From: Endomychus coccineus
Taxonomy: Eukaryota > Arthropoda > Insecta > Coleoptera > Endomychidae
Direction: 5' to 3'
Assembly (NCBI GenBank): GCA_958510875.1
Contig: OY294067.1
Location: forward strand, 275,634,742-275,698,741
Length of the DNA: 64,000 nt
In this document: in pieces, positions 20,961 through 32,800 of the stretch
Layout: each line of letters opens with the position of its first letter
Numbering within the stretch: position 1 is the first letter of the stretch
The notes under the pieces: model-generated
What the model was told of the DNA's origin: nothing
Databases searched by the model: none
The model's input: only the letters and a program-made list of their open reading frames with translations
Program-made: the position numbers and the translations under genes

Positions 20961-23500
20961 ACTCTTTATTATTAATTTGATTTGCTAAAAATATATAATA
21001 TACTTTATGTTAACCTTCTATAACAATATATTGATCATTAACAATTGTTATACTTCACAATGGTATCCCCAATATGAGTTAGTTTTCATCATTTATCAAA
21101 CTACTCACTTGGCTGAATCGATGTCAATTGGGTAAGTAGTTTCTTTTTTATATTCGCAGACACTAGTTCTACTTATTTGTCATCAAAACCCAAATAGCTG
21201 GAATCGAAACATGAGAGCAAACATTATCCGCTATATTGATTCAGCTATGGCATATGATATGGTGATAATAATAATTTTTCCTACAACATCGAAATATGTT
21301 CATCAAACTATCGTAGATTGGAATATGAACAGCTTCATTTTTAACTGAATATCGTATTGCATATCGGAACTGTCACCTGCTTTATCCTGCATTTGTTGCG
21401 TAGCAACTCGCCTAGCAACCGATGCATTATGAATCATTATGTGTTAGGGGGTGATTGCAGAGAAAGTGTAGTGTGCAACTCGCACACAATGGCAAATTTT
21501 GCACTTATTTGAATTGCAGCACGAGCCGAAGGTAAGGGGGAAATCAGCTCCATTTTGTGTTTATTGTATAATTATATTCAATAATTTATTGGTATCTAAG
21601 AATGTGTGAAAGTTGACAATATGTAATTATAAGTTTCCAACAAAGATTCATGTGTTCTTTTTATTTGAAACCGAAGTGGGAAAATAGGCAATTGATTGTA
21701 ATTGGAAATATGTTGTATCTACATTTTCTGCTATAAATTTTGCATTTAGAAATTTGCATTCAAAACGAATTGTTCAGAATTCAATTTTATATGTACACGA
21801 AAATAATATTGCGCACATAAAACCCAGTGCAATAAAGTTTACATCTTGTTGTATGATAGAGAGTCGCAGTTTTATGACATGCAAAGCACAGGAGGTCAAA
21901 ACAAGGGGATAATTTTTATTCCCCACTCATTTCCATTTAATTCGTTGCAATAACCATTTAAATCTGTGGTGTCTGATTATTGCCATACGTTTTATGCAAT
22001 ACCACGCTCAGACTTTTATGGAATTCTAATGCATTAAAAGCAATTATACGAGCTGATCATTTTATTCGTCTACTGTAATGAACATTTCTCTTCCAAAAGG
22101 AACTTGCTCATAAGTCTATTCATATTATTTCCTATCATGATTCGCTATATAAATTCCCCACTAACCCAATCGATATGAGAGCTGAAAGGAAGGGAAATAT
22201 TGAATCCAACAGATTAAAATTATTTTTTATTCCCAATCTTTTGAAAATGTCTCTTTCTGGTTTCGATAATAAAATGGTGGATGCGCAGGTATAGAATTGA
22301 AATGTGTAAATTTCGGGATTGATGCCCGCACTGAAGCAATGTCGTATTCTATTAACTAGTTCACCAGAGATTTGCGTTGTGCTAAGTCGTTATGCATTTA
22401 CTCAAGCTATTCCTAAAATCAAAAAAGTCCTTGATCAAAAAAGGCTATGTTCTGTTTTTGACAACTGTCAATAATTATTGTAACATAATCTCCAAAGCCT
22501 CCTCTTTCATATAAAATATCACGACGGTGAGTAGTTAACTAATTATTCTGTTATTGATTATACAAAATAGGTAATACATCTTTCCTACTATCCTCTTAGA
22601 AAATAACATTTACCACCCCCGAATTAGGGTAAAAAAACAGCAATTTTCCTCCTAAGGAGGTAAAGTCCCTAACAAGCTATAAGTTTGAATTTCCCTTTAG
22701 CCATTTTTATAAAGCTCGTACTCTTTCTCGTATCTTTTGCAAGATTCAATTGGCAGAAGATTTAGATTCTTGGCAGATTCCAAAACGTTTTAAGGACTTT
22801 ATATTGCATTTTTCATTGATAATTTTCATGATTGAAATGAAGAAAATCTATTGAAATACGTCAATCACTATGTTGTAAACAACGCCTTAGCAACGCCAGT
22901 CTCTGAGATGTTTACTAGAAGAATAAAATACAAAGAGCATTCTTGAAAATGAAAGATAGTAGGTAAAATTATATACATTCCTCTGGAGTAAAGTGCGTCT
23001 TGCAGCAAACTATCCGCAGGAGGGAAAGATGCACTTTCCTCCCTCGCTATGTAATTAGTTATTGCCGGACTATATTATATATAGATGAAATTAGTTGTCC
23101 CAACAACAAACTAATGAGAAAGAGTACAGGAATCAAGTATAATAACTTTTTCATGCATCTGGTAATAATTGAGAAGAATGTTATTAATTATATCCTCAAA
23201 AGCTTAGTTCAATTTGACCAAATTACGGAAGAAAAATGTTTTGATATCAATCCGTGAGATTTTGCTATGTTTTTCACGATTCAAGTGAAAGGAATATACC
23301 GGGGATAGAGTACGAATGTGTAAATTTCGAATTCGAATATTTGTCCTGTATGTCGAGGTTCCTGATGAGCACTGATCCACATGGAGTGCCATGTGAAGGT
23401 ATGTAATATCCAGAAGTGGCAAAGGATTACAATAAAAAAAACAATCGCAGTATTTATGGACTCAACTAAGCAGTTGAAATTAACGATACTTCAAGAGATC
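20961..23500. other. No recognised gene; possible promoter-like features
   Basis: GC-richer islands lie at 21370-21540. A donor-like CGAAG|GTAAGG is near 21531 and another GTGAGT near 22526. Short ORFs at 23000-23420 resemble nothing. The rest is AT-rich. Host regulatory sequence is possible but unproven. Confidence 0.4.
21395..21420 (+). promoter_or_regulatory. RFX-type X-box and adjacent half site
   Basis: GTTGCGTAGCAAC (21395-21407) is a perfectly inverted GTTGC/GCAAC pair with a 3-base spacer, the form bound by RFX factors. A second CTAGCAACC half site follows at 21412-21420. A donor-like site lies about 110 bp downstream. X-boxes mark ciliary genes in insects. Chance occurrence cannot be excluded. 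Confidence 0.35.
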
Positions 23501-23502
23501 CA

Positions 23503-24350
23503 TTGATAGTTAATAAAGGAGTTCCACAGAGTTCAGTATCAGGCCCGATACTTTACCTAGTTTATAACAACACACTCTGCAATTGCAGTATAAACGGCAA
23601 AACAATATCCTATGCAGATGACACAATCTTGATTTTCTTTGGTCCATCGTGTGATCTTGTAAGAAAAAGGTCTTGTGAAGGACTCAAAACAAAAGACCGT
23701 GCTTGATGCTCTTAGATTCACAATTAATTCAACCGAGAATAACTACATCGCATTCTCTATCAGCAACCATGCTCGGACAGATTTTAATTACCTACAACTT
23801 GATACTATTGAATATATTTATGAAACTAATACAATTGAATATATAGGTATCTATGTTGAAAAGTATCTTGGATGGGACAATCATGTTATTTATCTTAGTA
23901 AAAAGATTAAACAACTAATACATAAGTTTTACTTACTAAGGGATATACAACAAAATGATACACTTGCAATAGTTTACAAATCTTTGGTGGAGTCATTAAT
24001 CCGTTATGGTATAATCGCATAGTTGTATGATAATTCATCAGAAATTCTAAATATTAGCCACAAGTACACTTTAAAAGTTATGAAATACAAATCTAAATTA
24101 TTTCCCACGAAACATTTATACTCGGAAGAAATTTTAAATGTGAGAAACTTGTACACTCAAATTGTATGTGAGTTTTTCCACCAAAAAGAGAAATATAAAA
24201 GTCACATTTATCATACACATTTAACTAGGAACACTGCAAATAGACAAATCAGCATCCCTATTTGCACCAAATCTAAAACACAAATAACATTCCTATATCT
24301 TGCGGTAATATGCTATAACTTGCTTCCTATTGATATTAAAACAATTTCTA
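23503..24350 (+). mobile_element. CR1-like non-LTR retrotransposon, RT palm to C terminus
   Basis: The first piece (23503-23706) has motif B in the form KGVPQSSVSGPILYL and the catalytic YADD box (23611-23622). The second (23675-24022) has the EYIGIYVEKYLGWDNH motif E region and ends with VESLIRYGIIA, after which W is changed to a stop (TAG at about 24021). The third (24023-24448) continues with the C-terminal domain to LPIDIK. So three frames cover one RT, broken by a frameshift near 23690 and a nonsense change. The 5' part is missing. Confidence 0.85.
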
Positions 24351-24604
24351 ATATACACACATCAAAAAAATGTAAGGGGTCAGCGATATTTTTAGGGTTT
24401 CGTCACTTGGTAATGGGAAATTCAATACAATTTTTGTTACCCACGTAGAACATAATCTTTTGCCACATAATTTATTTATAATTTCATACAAAGTTTGAAA
24501 ATCAATTGAAAGCTTTAATCTAACTGAAAAGAGTGAAAAAATCGAATTCAATGCACTTAGGATTCTGAGCAAAAACATTGTCACTGGTCAATGTCTAATA
24601 CAGA

Positions 24605-25458
24605 TTGTGTCCACCGCGATTGTTCAAAACTGCTCTACATCGATTTGGTAAGCTGAGAATAAGGTTATCGATGCTTTCCTGCCAAGCAAATCCCACACAT
24701 GCTCAATCGGATTCAGGTCAGGCGATTGAGCAGGCCAATCCAAAACACTTATACCACTCTAATCCAAGTAATCTCTTACGATCGCGGCGGTATATCTAAG
24801 AGCATTTATATCGAATAGCATTTACAAACCTCTCCAGCAATACGAGGTCGCTTCTTCCGCCAATGCTGATACCACCCCAAACCATCACCGTTCCGCGTTG
24901 GTAGCTGTGAACTTCCCGTGCAGTCCTAAGTCTCCAAACATTTCCAGGTTATCTCCATACCCGAGTACGTCTAGTATCTGAACGTAAACCGAATCTCGAT
25001 TCATCACTAAACAACACAGGAGTCCATTCTTGCACGCCCCATTCGATATGATTTCTAGCCCAGACTTTTCAAGCCTCGCGATTTCCTCTGGATAATGGTG
25101 GAGCTCTCCATGGATGCCTGGCACGTGAATTGGACTCGTGTAGTCTATTTCTCACAGTTTGGTCACTTATCTGTATATGATGAGCGTTTCTGAGTTCCAA
25201 ACTTAGTTGACCTGCCGTGTGGGTTGGATTTCTCAGAGCTTGAATTCTCAGAAATCTGTCCTGTGCCGCCGTTGTTATTCTGGTACGGCCAGTATGTTGC
25301 TCTCTAACATCACCAGTTCGATTATAACGAATCCATAAACGACTTATAGTGGACTGGTTAGTCCCTATTTCATTGGCAACAACCCTCTGCGACATTCCAG
25401 CTTGAAGTTTCCCAATGGCCCTTGAGTGCACGTCTCTCTGAAGGTGATTACGTTCCAT
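24605..25458 (-). pseudogene. Tc1-like transposase with central deletion
   Basis: The ATG at 25458 on minus opens 129 codons: two helix-turn-helix parts (QAGMSQRVVANEIG...STISRLWIRY, then the GRTRITT hinge) and the start of the catalytic domain. A stop follows after GNREA. Reading on in the same frame gives WARNHIEWG and LFSDESRF with the first catalytic Asp, a second stop after TRVWR, then MVWGGIS. The next 100 or so residues, including the second Asp block, are deleted. After a frame change the NPIEHVWD block with the catalytic Glu is still readable. Terminal repeats were not found. Confidence 0.88.
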
Positions 25459-25459
25459 A

Positions 25460-27039
25460 ATTTAGACAAACAACACTACTCGAAATTTTCAATAATTACC
25501 ATTCACTGGTCGAATAACATCTGATTTGATCTCATGAATGAAACAAGGAACGACATGAAGGAAATGAATAGTCGTTGGAAAAAAGAGGAACACATGCCAT
25601 GATGTTCAAAATGATAAAAAAGTATTGTGTGAATAACAAACAAAGATCTGCAACGCGATAATGCCACGTGGATCTTAGAGAATTAACAAACAATTCCAAA
25701 ATATACTTGATCCTTAGATTCTTTTGATGTGTGTCCAACACTTTCCTAAAGCTTCTAAACGATTCATTTTTCAAAACCAAAATAAATTCTCATCCTTTTT
25801 ACTGACTGAAGGTAGGAAAGAATGTACAGAAAAACTGTTTTTGCTTATTACTTTAATTTTAAATGTATTAGAAATGTAATACCAATTTTAATTTTATTTT
25901 TAATTTATTTTCAATAATATTAGTTGTTCATTTACTTATACATACAAAAATTACTTTATTGTAACATTGAGGTGTAGCTCATTATTCACATGAGATACGA
26001 GTATATCATTATATTATGATATTATTAGTTTCTAAATTTGATATGTATACAAATACTAATGTTTATATAAATGAAATGAAGTAAATGTAATAAATGAAAT
26101 GGAATGAAGATAACCATGTAAAGGTGTACGGTTGTCGGGGTTGGTGGAATATGGAAGGGTGGAATTATACCATCGCAAACAAAATTCTTCTCAAATCCTA
26201 TTAATTCTAGACTTTGCACTGCAAACATCAACAGCTTAGTACGGAAGATGAATTTGAAACTAGATGAACTCAATTTTGAATCATTTATAACCAGAATATA
26301 ACAGTGATACCTTTGATGAGAAACATCCTGTATAAAGTTTCTCTACAACCGATTCCAAACATATCCCAATACTCAGTCCCTTGAAGCTCGAAATGTCAGG
26401 ATAAACGCGGGAAGATGTATGCCACGCTACATCGAGATAATGTTCGGTTTTAGATTAAATTCTAACGGCCGATGGTAGAGGGTCAGAGATAATGTCCGGA
26501 GCGGATGTTATGAATCATCGGGAGAGTTCAATAGATGGCAGTAAAGTCCCATGCGTCGCTTGGGCGCCATTGTGACAATGCCGGTCCTGCCTGAGGGTCA
26601 TTTATTTGGATACGCATTAGTTTGTTTTTAGTTCAGCCGCTTGCAACGCCTCGCAAACCTGACATATTTATGTTCCTGTAACATTTCACACTTCCGGCTA
26701 TCTTCGTGCTTGTTTGTCATTAACATGGATGTGGATGTTCTTGAATGTAACGTAGGTATAGTAACGAAGAATATGATATTTGATTCATAAATGATATCAT
26801 TTACCCATACTAGTATAATTCATTAGCATACCGTATAGATCACGAGTTCTTCGAATCGCTATACAGATTGTAAGTTTGAAAGCACTAATCGGGAATTGTG
26901 AGTGTGGGAATAGCGTATCCGCTTTAGACAAAGATAAAGCATAACAGCGAACGCCTATGATAGGAGAGCGCTGTCTAACTCAAACTTGATTTCAGTAACT
27001 GTGAAGTCACGCATGGGTGAGTTCAAGTTTCCCATGAAT
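25460..27039. other. No recognised gene; GC-richer island
   Basis: AT-rich to about 26380. Then 26385-26720 is GC- and CpG-richer, containing GGGCGCCATTGTGACAATGCC; it could be an old promoter or 5' exon. A 21-codon ORF starts at about 26725 (MDVDVLEC). No protein family was recognised. Confidence 0.4.
26568..26580. promoter_or_regulatory. Inverted SOX-like sites CATTGTGACAATG
   Basis: CATTGT and its reverse complement ACAATG with one base between, inside a CpG-richer island. SOX HMG factors recognise this core. Thirteen-base palindromes also arise by chance. Confidence 0.25.
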
Positions 27040-29060
27040 TATAGATGCCATGAATTATAGATGCCACCCTCCTAATTTTGCTGCCACCGATAGCCATATG
27101 CCAGAAATTGTCTTCCGTTAGCGCACAATTAGGTGCATTCTGCTTGATCTCAATACCAAAAAGAAGTCTGTGGGGCCAGACGCAATTCCACCTGTCGTTC
27201 TCAAAAAATGTGCACCTTCTGCATGTTGTTTACCCTTTCATATAAACTTGGTGTGTTTCCTTTCAGCTGGAAGACAGCCAGAAGTAAATCATATATGGAA
27301 GAAATCTACTGAAAAACATGGGGAATTTCTAACTGTCTAATTGGATATCTCCAAATCATTCGAAAGAGCCTGGCACCAAAGCTTCCTCGGGAAATTTCCG
27401 CCATATGGTTTGCCTCTTTAACTTTGTCGCTTATTATCGAGTCTTCTACTATTCTATTATTCTACTTTTCTACCTTTCAGATAAATCATTTCATCTGGTG
27501 GTTCACGAAGTACCCTCCGATACAATGGCTATCAATGCTGGTTTTCCACAGGGATCTGTCTTGGCACCAACACTTCATTTATGCTCCATATCAACGATCT
27601 GTTGGAAGTGTCCCGTCCATAGCTCTGCAGTTTTATACCGCTTTCTCATCTAGAATCTTTATACCATCCGATAAGGCCAGAGGAGGAAGACGGAGACAGG
27701 TTGAAGCAATTTATGGGGATCTGACAGAAGAGAGCTATTCGTCGATAGGTAATAAATACATATTGAAACGTTTATCGAACATCATCGTCATACATTGTTT
27801 TACTTCCAAACCCATTTGGAACAGCATTATTGAGCCATTATAAAAAAGTCCTAAATCTGTCATTTTCAAAAAATTTTCAAAGTGTGACCAAATTGGAAAT
27901 ACTTGAGGAAAATATCAGTCGTTTGTGATTTCTACTTTATTGGATGTCCAAAAATGAGGAAAAATGATTCACTGATGATTTTGGTTGAATTTCTGAAAAA
28001 TCCATGCTAAAATCTGATAAATTGGATTTTTCTTGATTTTCTAGGTCACCCAGGGAAAAACGTCGTGATTCGATTCGTCAGTTAAGTGCATTTTTGCTGT
28101 TATTTGATCCAAACGAAGAGGTAGGAGCAAGTTTTGGAGGGGCTCCTTACTATGGCCAACAAAATGGCGGTTAAAAAAAATAATGATCTTATTTTCTACC
28201 TAATTCACGATCTAGTGATTAGATCGCAACGAAATTTTAGATACATGATCTTGGCAACCTACATAATCTTATTTTCAACCTGACAGACTCTTCACTATGG
28301 CCAATCGCCTCATCTAATTATGGCCAATAATTCTCAAAATTGATGGGTAAAAGCCTAACTACAGGTACCAGGGTGTTCATGGGAGTGATGGCAACGTGTT
28401 TTCAAAGTCGACTGACTTGCAGCCAACTATGGCATTTTTTGTACGCTAGCTCCTTGACTATAAGTCTTAAAATGGATTAATACAAATTCTTGTTAATTTG
28501 AAATACCTCATTGAATTAAATACAACAAAATATATCACAAAACAATAATATGAGGGGTTTAGGTTGCTGTTCATGAAGTTCATCGTGTTTCTGCGTTAGG
28601 TGTTTACCGCGAGAATAGAAACCTCAAAACAAGAGCTTATAGCAAGATTAATTATGAGAATATAATAATTTATAAGAATCACTTCTCAATAAGCTAAATA
28701 AATATTCTCAAATGACTCCGAATGTATTAATTATTTTCCAGTTCATATTCTTCTTCCAAACATTTTCTTTCACGTGGTTCTGTTCGGAAACAAATCATAC
28801 ATGAGTTCATCGACCTCTCTAGAACATCGTCGGAAGGTGGGAGATCTCTCCCTTTTCTATAAATATTTCAAAAGTTGTCAGAGATCTCATCTGTTGTTAT
28901 ACCACGAGAGATTCCAGATATGCGGACTAGACGAGCTCAAACTAGTCACCCCTTCATTGTCAAGCTCGAAACCTGCCGAATTTCTCCCTAGTAGATTCAA
29001 TTTTTCCATCGAACAGCGGAGAAACTGTCTACCTATTATTGAGGTATTTTCTTTATCCTA
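27040..29060 (+). mobile_element. Jockey/CR1-like copy split by about 1 kb of foreign DNA
   Basis: The left part (27040-27745) reads on plus: the KKKSVGPDAIPPVVLKKCAP fingers block, LDISKSFERAWHQ (motif A), then a decayed motif B in two frames (PQGSVLAPT). A deletion follows that joins GDLT to the RAI-type block 'GAGAGCTATTCGTC'. The right part (28785-29060) resumes with the ACATGAGTTCATCGACCTCTC block, the next segment in the intact order (compare 48340-48400). It carries on in an open frame, EHRRKVGDLSLFYKYF. The two are therefore one insertion interrupted at about 27748-28785. Confidence 0.75.
27748..28785. other. Insert inside the Jockey-like copy, unidentified
   Basis: About 1 kb of AT-rich DNA. 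It includes 'ACTATGGCCAA' repeated near 28150 and 28295 and a 'CACCCAGGGAAAAA' block. No ORF, TIR or duplication was found, so the nature of the insert is unknown. Confidence 0.4.
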
Positions 29061-29917
29061 TAACTTCCAAGCCTTCAAGAACATTCTAACGCTGGCTCAC
29101 ACGAAGTTCTTCGGAACATTATGGGTGGTTACCCTCTCGTGTATTCAAAATACATTGTTATCAACAATATCTCTCTCATACTCTCACATTAATCCCTATA
29201 CACCTCTCTTACTGACTCAGTCTGTATGTGAATTGTAAGACTAATCAATCAGGCAAAATGTTGCATATATCATAGTCACTTTATCGGTTTTATTTGATAT
29301 AAATTGGAGTCGAAAGTAAAGGAACAAGCTTTCTTAAATGTGATTGCAGACAAGTTAGCAATATCAGGATAGTGTCTGCGTAATATGAAACGGAAATGAC
29401 GGCCATCATTGGTTGTACCGGATTTGAGTCGTATTTCCGGCGAGAGAATTTGCGGTGTCTGTTTTTATCGGACGATTGTGCTGCCAGTCTACGCCAAATC
29501 AAGATGAATGTTTCATTTCGCGATCGATTCAAGAAGCCGCTACTCGGTAGCTTTTACGATTATTCGTTTACTGCGGATTTCAACACACATATATCTAAAC
29601 ATAACTTGATCAAATTGTTGATGTAGAACTTAACGTGTATATACTTCACGTCACTTGAAACGCTTTCTACCCTTTCCTAAATCGATAAAAGCCTACAAGC
29701 GTGTGTAGGCATCTTATTGTGTTTTAGATTTAACTCAATTCAGTTTGTTTTTAGCGTTAAACGATGTTATTCTCTAAGGCGATTCTCCAACAATTTATCG
29801 TAGTTTACTCAAGAGGTAAAAACTGACACATCTACAAGGTTTCCGATTTCTAAATTGGCATAAAAGTTGTAATTTGGATTCTAGAATTTTAGAATTGTAG
29901 ACTTCCTCGAACTAGTC
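29061..29917. other. Unassigned; CpG-richer part near 29390-29560
   Basis: Overlapping ORFs of 76 (plus, 29396) and 80 codons (minus) cover a CpG-richer segment with no recognised family. The rest is AT-rich. Confidence 0.4.
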
Positions 29918-30290
29918 GAGTCAAATAGGTATTTCATTACGAAAATCGAACGATATGGACCGATTTTGATGAAACAAAGTGCATTCGATTCGGGATGACG
30001 TCTAGAAAAAAGCTTACCGGTTAGTTTTTTGTGCAAATTTGTTATTATTTTTTCAACCGAAAAATTGACCAATTTCCAAAATTTCATCAAAACTAACCAG
30101 AAATCCTCAGTTAGGGGTTGTGGAGGTTGTTAAAAATGTGTTGAAAGGGTTCGTTACTAATTTAAATCGTAAACAAAATAGAATTCTAATTTTTTAATTT
30201 TTTAATTTGAAATAAATTCCCGCTCATCTAAAATTTGTTTCCATCTTCTCTACTCAGTCTTTTTATATTCCACACAGCATCTTTTATATA

Positions 30291-31537
30291 CCGGGTGTCC
30301 CAGTATACCTGTTCCAATGGATTATCTCAGTCATTTCGGAAGATAAAAATTTGAAAATTTCATGATCTCCAATTCGTTCAAGGAACCTTCAACTTAGAAA
30401 AACAAAAATTGCGGTTTGACCGGAAGTGACTCTAACTTTTTATTCCAAATAGCACCCTGTAAATTTTTTGCAATCTTTGATTTCTACTCAAAATTGTATC
30501 ACACTTTGTATTATACATTTGAGTTGATGGAGAAAACGTCAATTGAAATTTCAACTTGAAAGAATTGCAGTAAGCTACGATATTTTGTGTAATCTTGATT
30601 TTGACTTCAATAATAATTGATAATTTATAGTTGAATAAAGTTTTGTTTTTGCATGAACGCAGAAAAGGAAATATTTCTCATTTATAATCTTCATCAATAA
30701 AAAAACCTTCCTCTAGTTGAAATCAACTATGTATTTTACCGAACGTCAAACAAAGAATGAATAGTTGAAGAAACAAAAAAATACAAGGGGGCACAAGAAT
30801 ATGATAACTAAAGCATATGTTCGAAATGTTGACCAACTGCTTCTACACATATTTCAGCTAGGTCGAGTAGTTCACGCGAAGTAACGCTTCTCAACACCTC
30901 AGCATCAAGGGCTCTACATTCATTCCTTATTTTGTTTTTTAGATCTTCCAAATCAATAGGAGGAGTCTGGTACACATGATCTTTCAAATACCCCCAAACA
31001 CGCACACAATTATGGAGAATTATTAACTGTCAAAGTTACAAACAAATGTATTCAAATGTTTCCATGGCACACTAAGGTTTTCATTTAAGAATTATTAATT
31101 CTTCCAGTTCTACTACAATTCTAATAATTTGAAATTTGACATTCTCTTAATCATCTTGAATGCAAAATTATTCATGAGTTATCAATGATTATTGAAGTCA
31201 AAATCAAGATTACACGCGAAATCGTAGCCTACTGCAATTCTTTCAATTTGAAATTTCAATTGTCATTTTCTCCATCAAATCAAATGTAAAATACAAAGTG
31301 TGATACATCGTTGGAAAGATAATTTTGAGTAGAAATCAAAAATTGCAAAAAATATACAGAGTGCTATTTGAAATAAAAAAGTCAGAGTCACTTCCGGTCA
31401 AACCGGAAGTGACTTTCAATTTTGGTTTTCCTCAGTTGAAGGTTCCTTGAACGAATTGGAGATCATGAAATTTTCAAATTTTTATCTCCCGAAATGGCCG
31501 AGATAATCCATTGGAACTGGTATACTGTGACACCCGG
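30291..31537. mobile_element. Long-TIR mariner/IS630-type derivative starting CCGGGTGTC
   Basis: The termini are CCGGGTGTCCCAGTATACC and its inverted partner, immediately bordered by TA on both sides (30289-30290, 31538-31539). Similarity continues for about 340 bp on each side, so the TIRs are very long. The centre encodes the last 60-odd residues of an IS630/mariner-type transposase (next entry). It is a non-autonomous deletion derivative of an element with long TIRs. CCGGGTGTCC ends are widespread in insect repeats. Confidence 0.85.
30808..31005 (-). pseudogene. C-terminal tail of an IS630/mariner-type transposase
   Basis: The minus ORF of 65 codons reads VWGYLKDHVYQTPPIDLEDL, then a long helix (LKNKIRNEC...) and a VGQHFEHML ending. 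This matches the tail that follows the third catalytic Asp (the FxLWG block) in insect transposases of this group. The catalytic domain itself is deleted right before WGY. The tail is free of stops, which suggests the deletion derivative is not very old. Confidence 0.75.
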
Positions 31538-31539
31538 TA

Positions 31540-31970
31540 TACTATGGACATATACGTAATAAAAACCGGGCGGGAGTAGCAGGTAGGTATTTTTCTTAAA
31601 CTATAGAGTCTACACTATATTATAACACATCATCTATCATATAATAAGATCTCTATGGCATCCACCGCTTCATAGAGCAGCTGCTTATCTAAACCGGTCC
31701 TCCCTCCCATCCCCCCAAAATAAAGATGCGGCAACGTATACGTGGACCACGTTGCTATTGTAATGTAGATACATAATAAATGATCACCACGTGTCACTTA
31801 CTGTTGAATGCTGCTGTTGTTCAGATTAGTAAAATTTCTCATTCGTTTTATGTGAAAATTATTTTGCTCTGTGGTTCAGTGAATATTATCAGAAACATTT
31901 TTTTAATAATTCAAATACATATTGTTCGATAAATAAAACATTGCTTCATTAAAGCAAATTAATAAAAGTG
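31540..31970. other. Inner spacer of the outer palindrome, nothing recognised
   Basis: Contains 'GATCTCTATGG' and a GC-rich CCTCCCTCCCATCCCCCC run near 31700. No ORF. Confidence 0.4.
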
Positions 31971-32179
31971 TTTTTCGGTTAAAAACGTAATAACAAATTT
32001 GCACAAAAAACTAACCGATAAGCTTTTTTCTAGACGTCATTCCGAATCGAATGCACTTTGTTTCATCAAAATCGGTCCATATCGTTCGATTTTCGTGAGT
32101 CGGCCTGTTTTAATACCTATTTGACTCAACTAAACAGCGATACTAGTACATTATTATACATATTATACGCGGATGTATT

Positions 32180-32800
32180 CCGCGTCACGTTGGCAATATT
32201 ATACACCCATGTTTCGATGAGCATCACAAGCGGCATCCTCAGGGAAAATTGACATCTGAGACTGGTGTTAGATGTCTCGAGGCATTGATAGTGGAACAAT
32301 TTGAAGTATGTGGTTCACAAACTCAGTTGAGGTTTTATCTTCTCGATGCGTGATTATATGTAGAGATAATTGATAGACCAGGATTTTGGAGGAGTGTTTT
32401 CCATATGTCATGGAAGTAATATTCTATGTAGCGGTTATTGTAATTCAGGATTTCTATTGCTTCGATGATTTTTGTCTGGGTATGTGTTTTGGAGAGAAGC
32501 ATTTCATGATTGGTGGCATGTGTGCTAATGCCGAACTACTAATGTCACGAAATATAGTAGAGAGCTTATGATCTTTCACACGAGTAGATATTGTGCGACC
32601 CGTTTCACCAATGTAGACTTCATCACTTGTGAAAGGAAAACGGAATATTGTAAAGGTCTCCAAAATGAAGGAATAACAGATGTCTAGAACTGGCATAGTT
32701 TGAGAAATGTGGAAAACCGGGTATAATTTTGCGTTTCTAGAATTTTTGAAATTCGGTCAGTGATATTTTCGATGTAGGGATGATAGGGGGTGAGTGACGA
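32180..32800 (-). mobile_element. PLE family 2, GIY-YIG fragment
   Basis: Minus ORF 32454-32696 reads FPFTSDEVYIGETGRTISTR, then VKDHKLS, a SSSALAHM block and PPIMKCF. This is a Penelope-type GIY-YIG endonuclease (VYIGETGR with the catalytic Arg, then the K-x-H region) and is clearly different from family 1. Downstream on minus (32250-32450) decayed text such as the EAIEI-like region continues. The RT is absent. The left end near 32180 is approximate. Confidence 0.8.

Larger units (their letters stand above)
29918..32128. mobile_element. Outer inverted-repeat element enclosing another element
   Basis: 29918-30064 (from GAGTCAAATAGG through CGATATGGACCGATTTTGAT to CAACCGAAAAA) reappears inverted at 31971-32128 with few changes. 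The arms are about 150 bp and lie 1.9 kb apart. The space between holds the smaller element at 30291-31537, so the outer one is the older host. Its arms contain no ORF of note. Terminal boundaries are approximate, and no target duplication was seen. Confidence 0.75.

Noticed and set aside
28774..29238. 154-codon ORF as a novel host gene
   Set aside because: Its N-terminal half is the C-terminal block of the Jockey/CR1-like RT (EHRRKVGDLSLFY); the rest is read-through into the tail.
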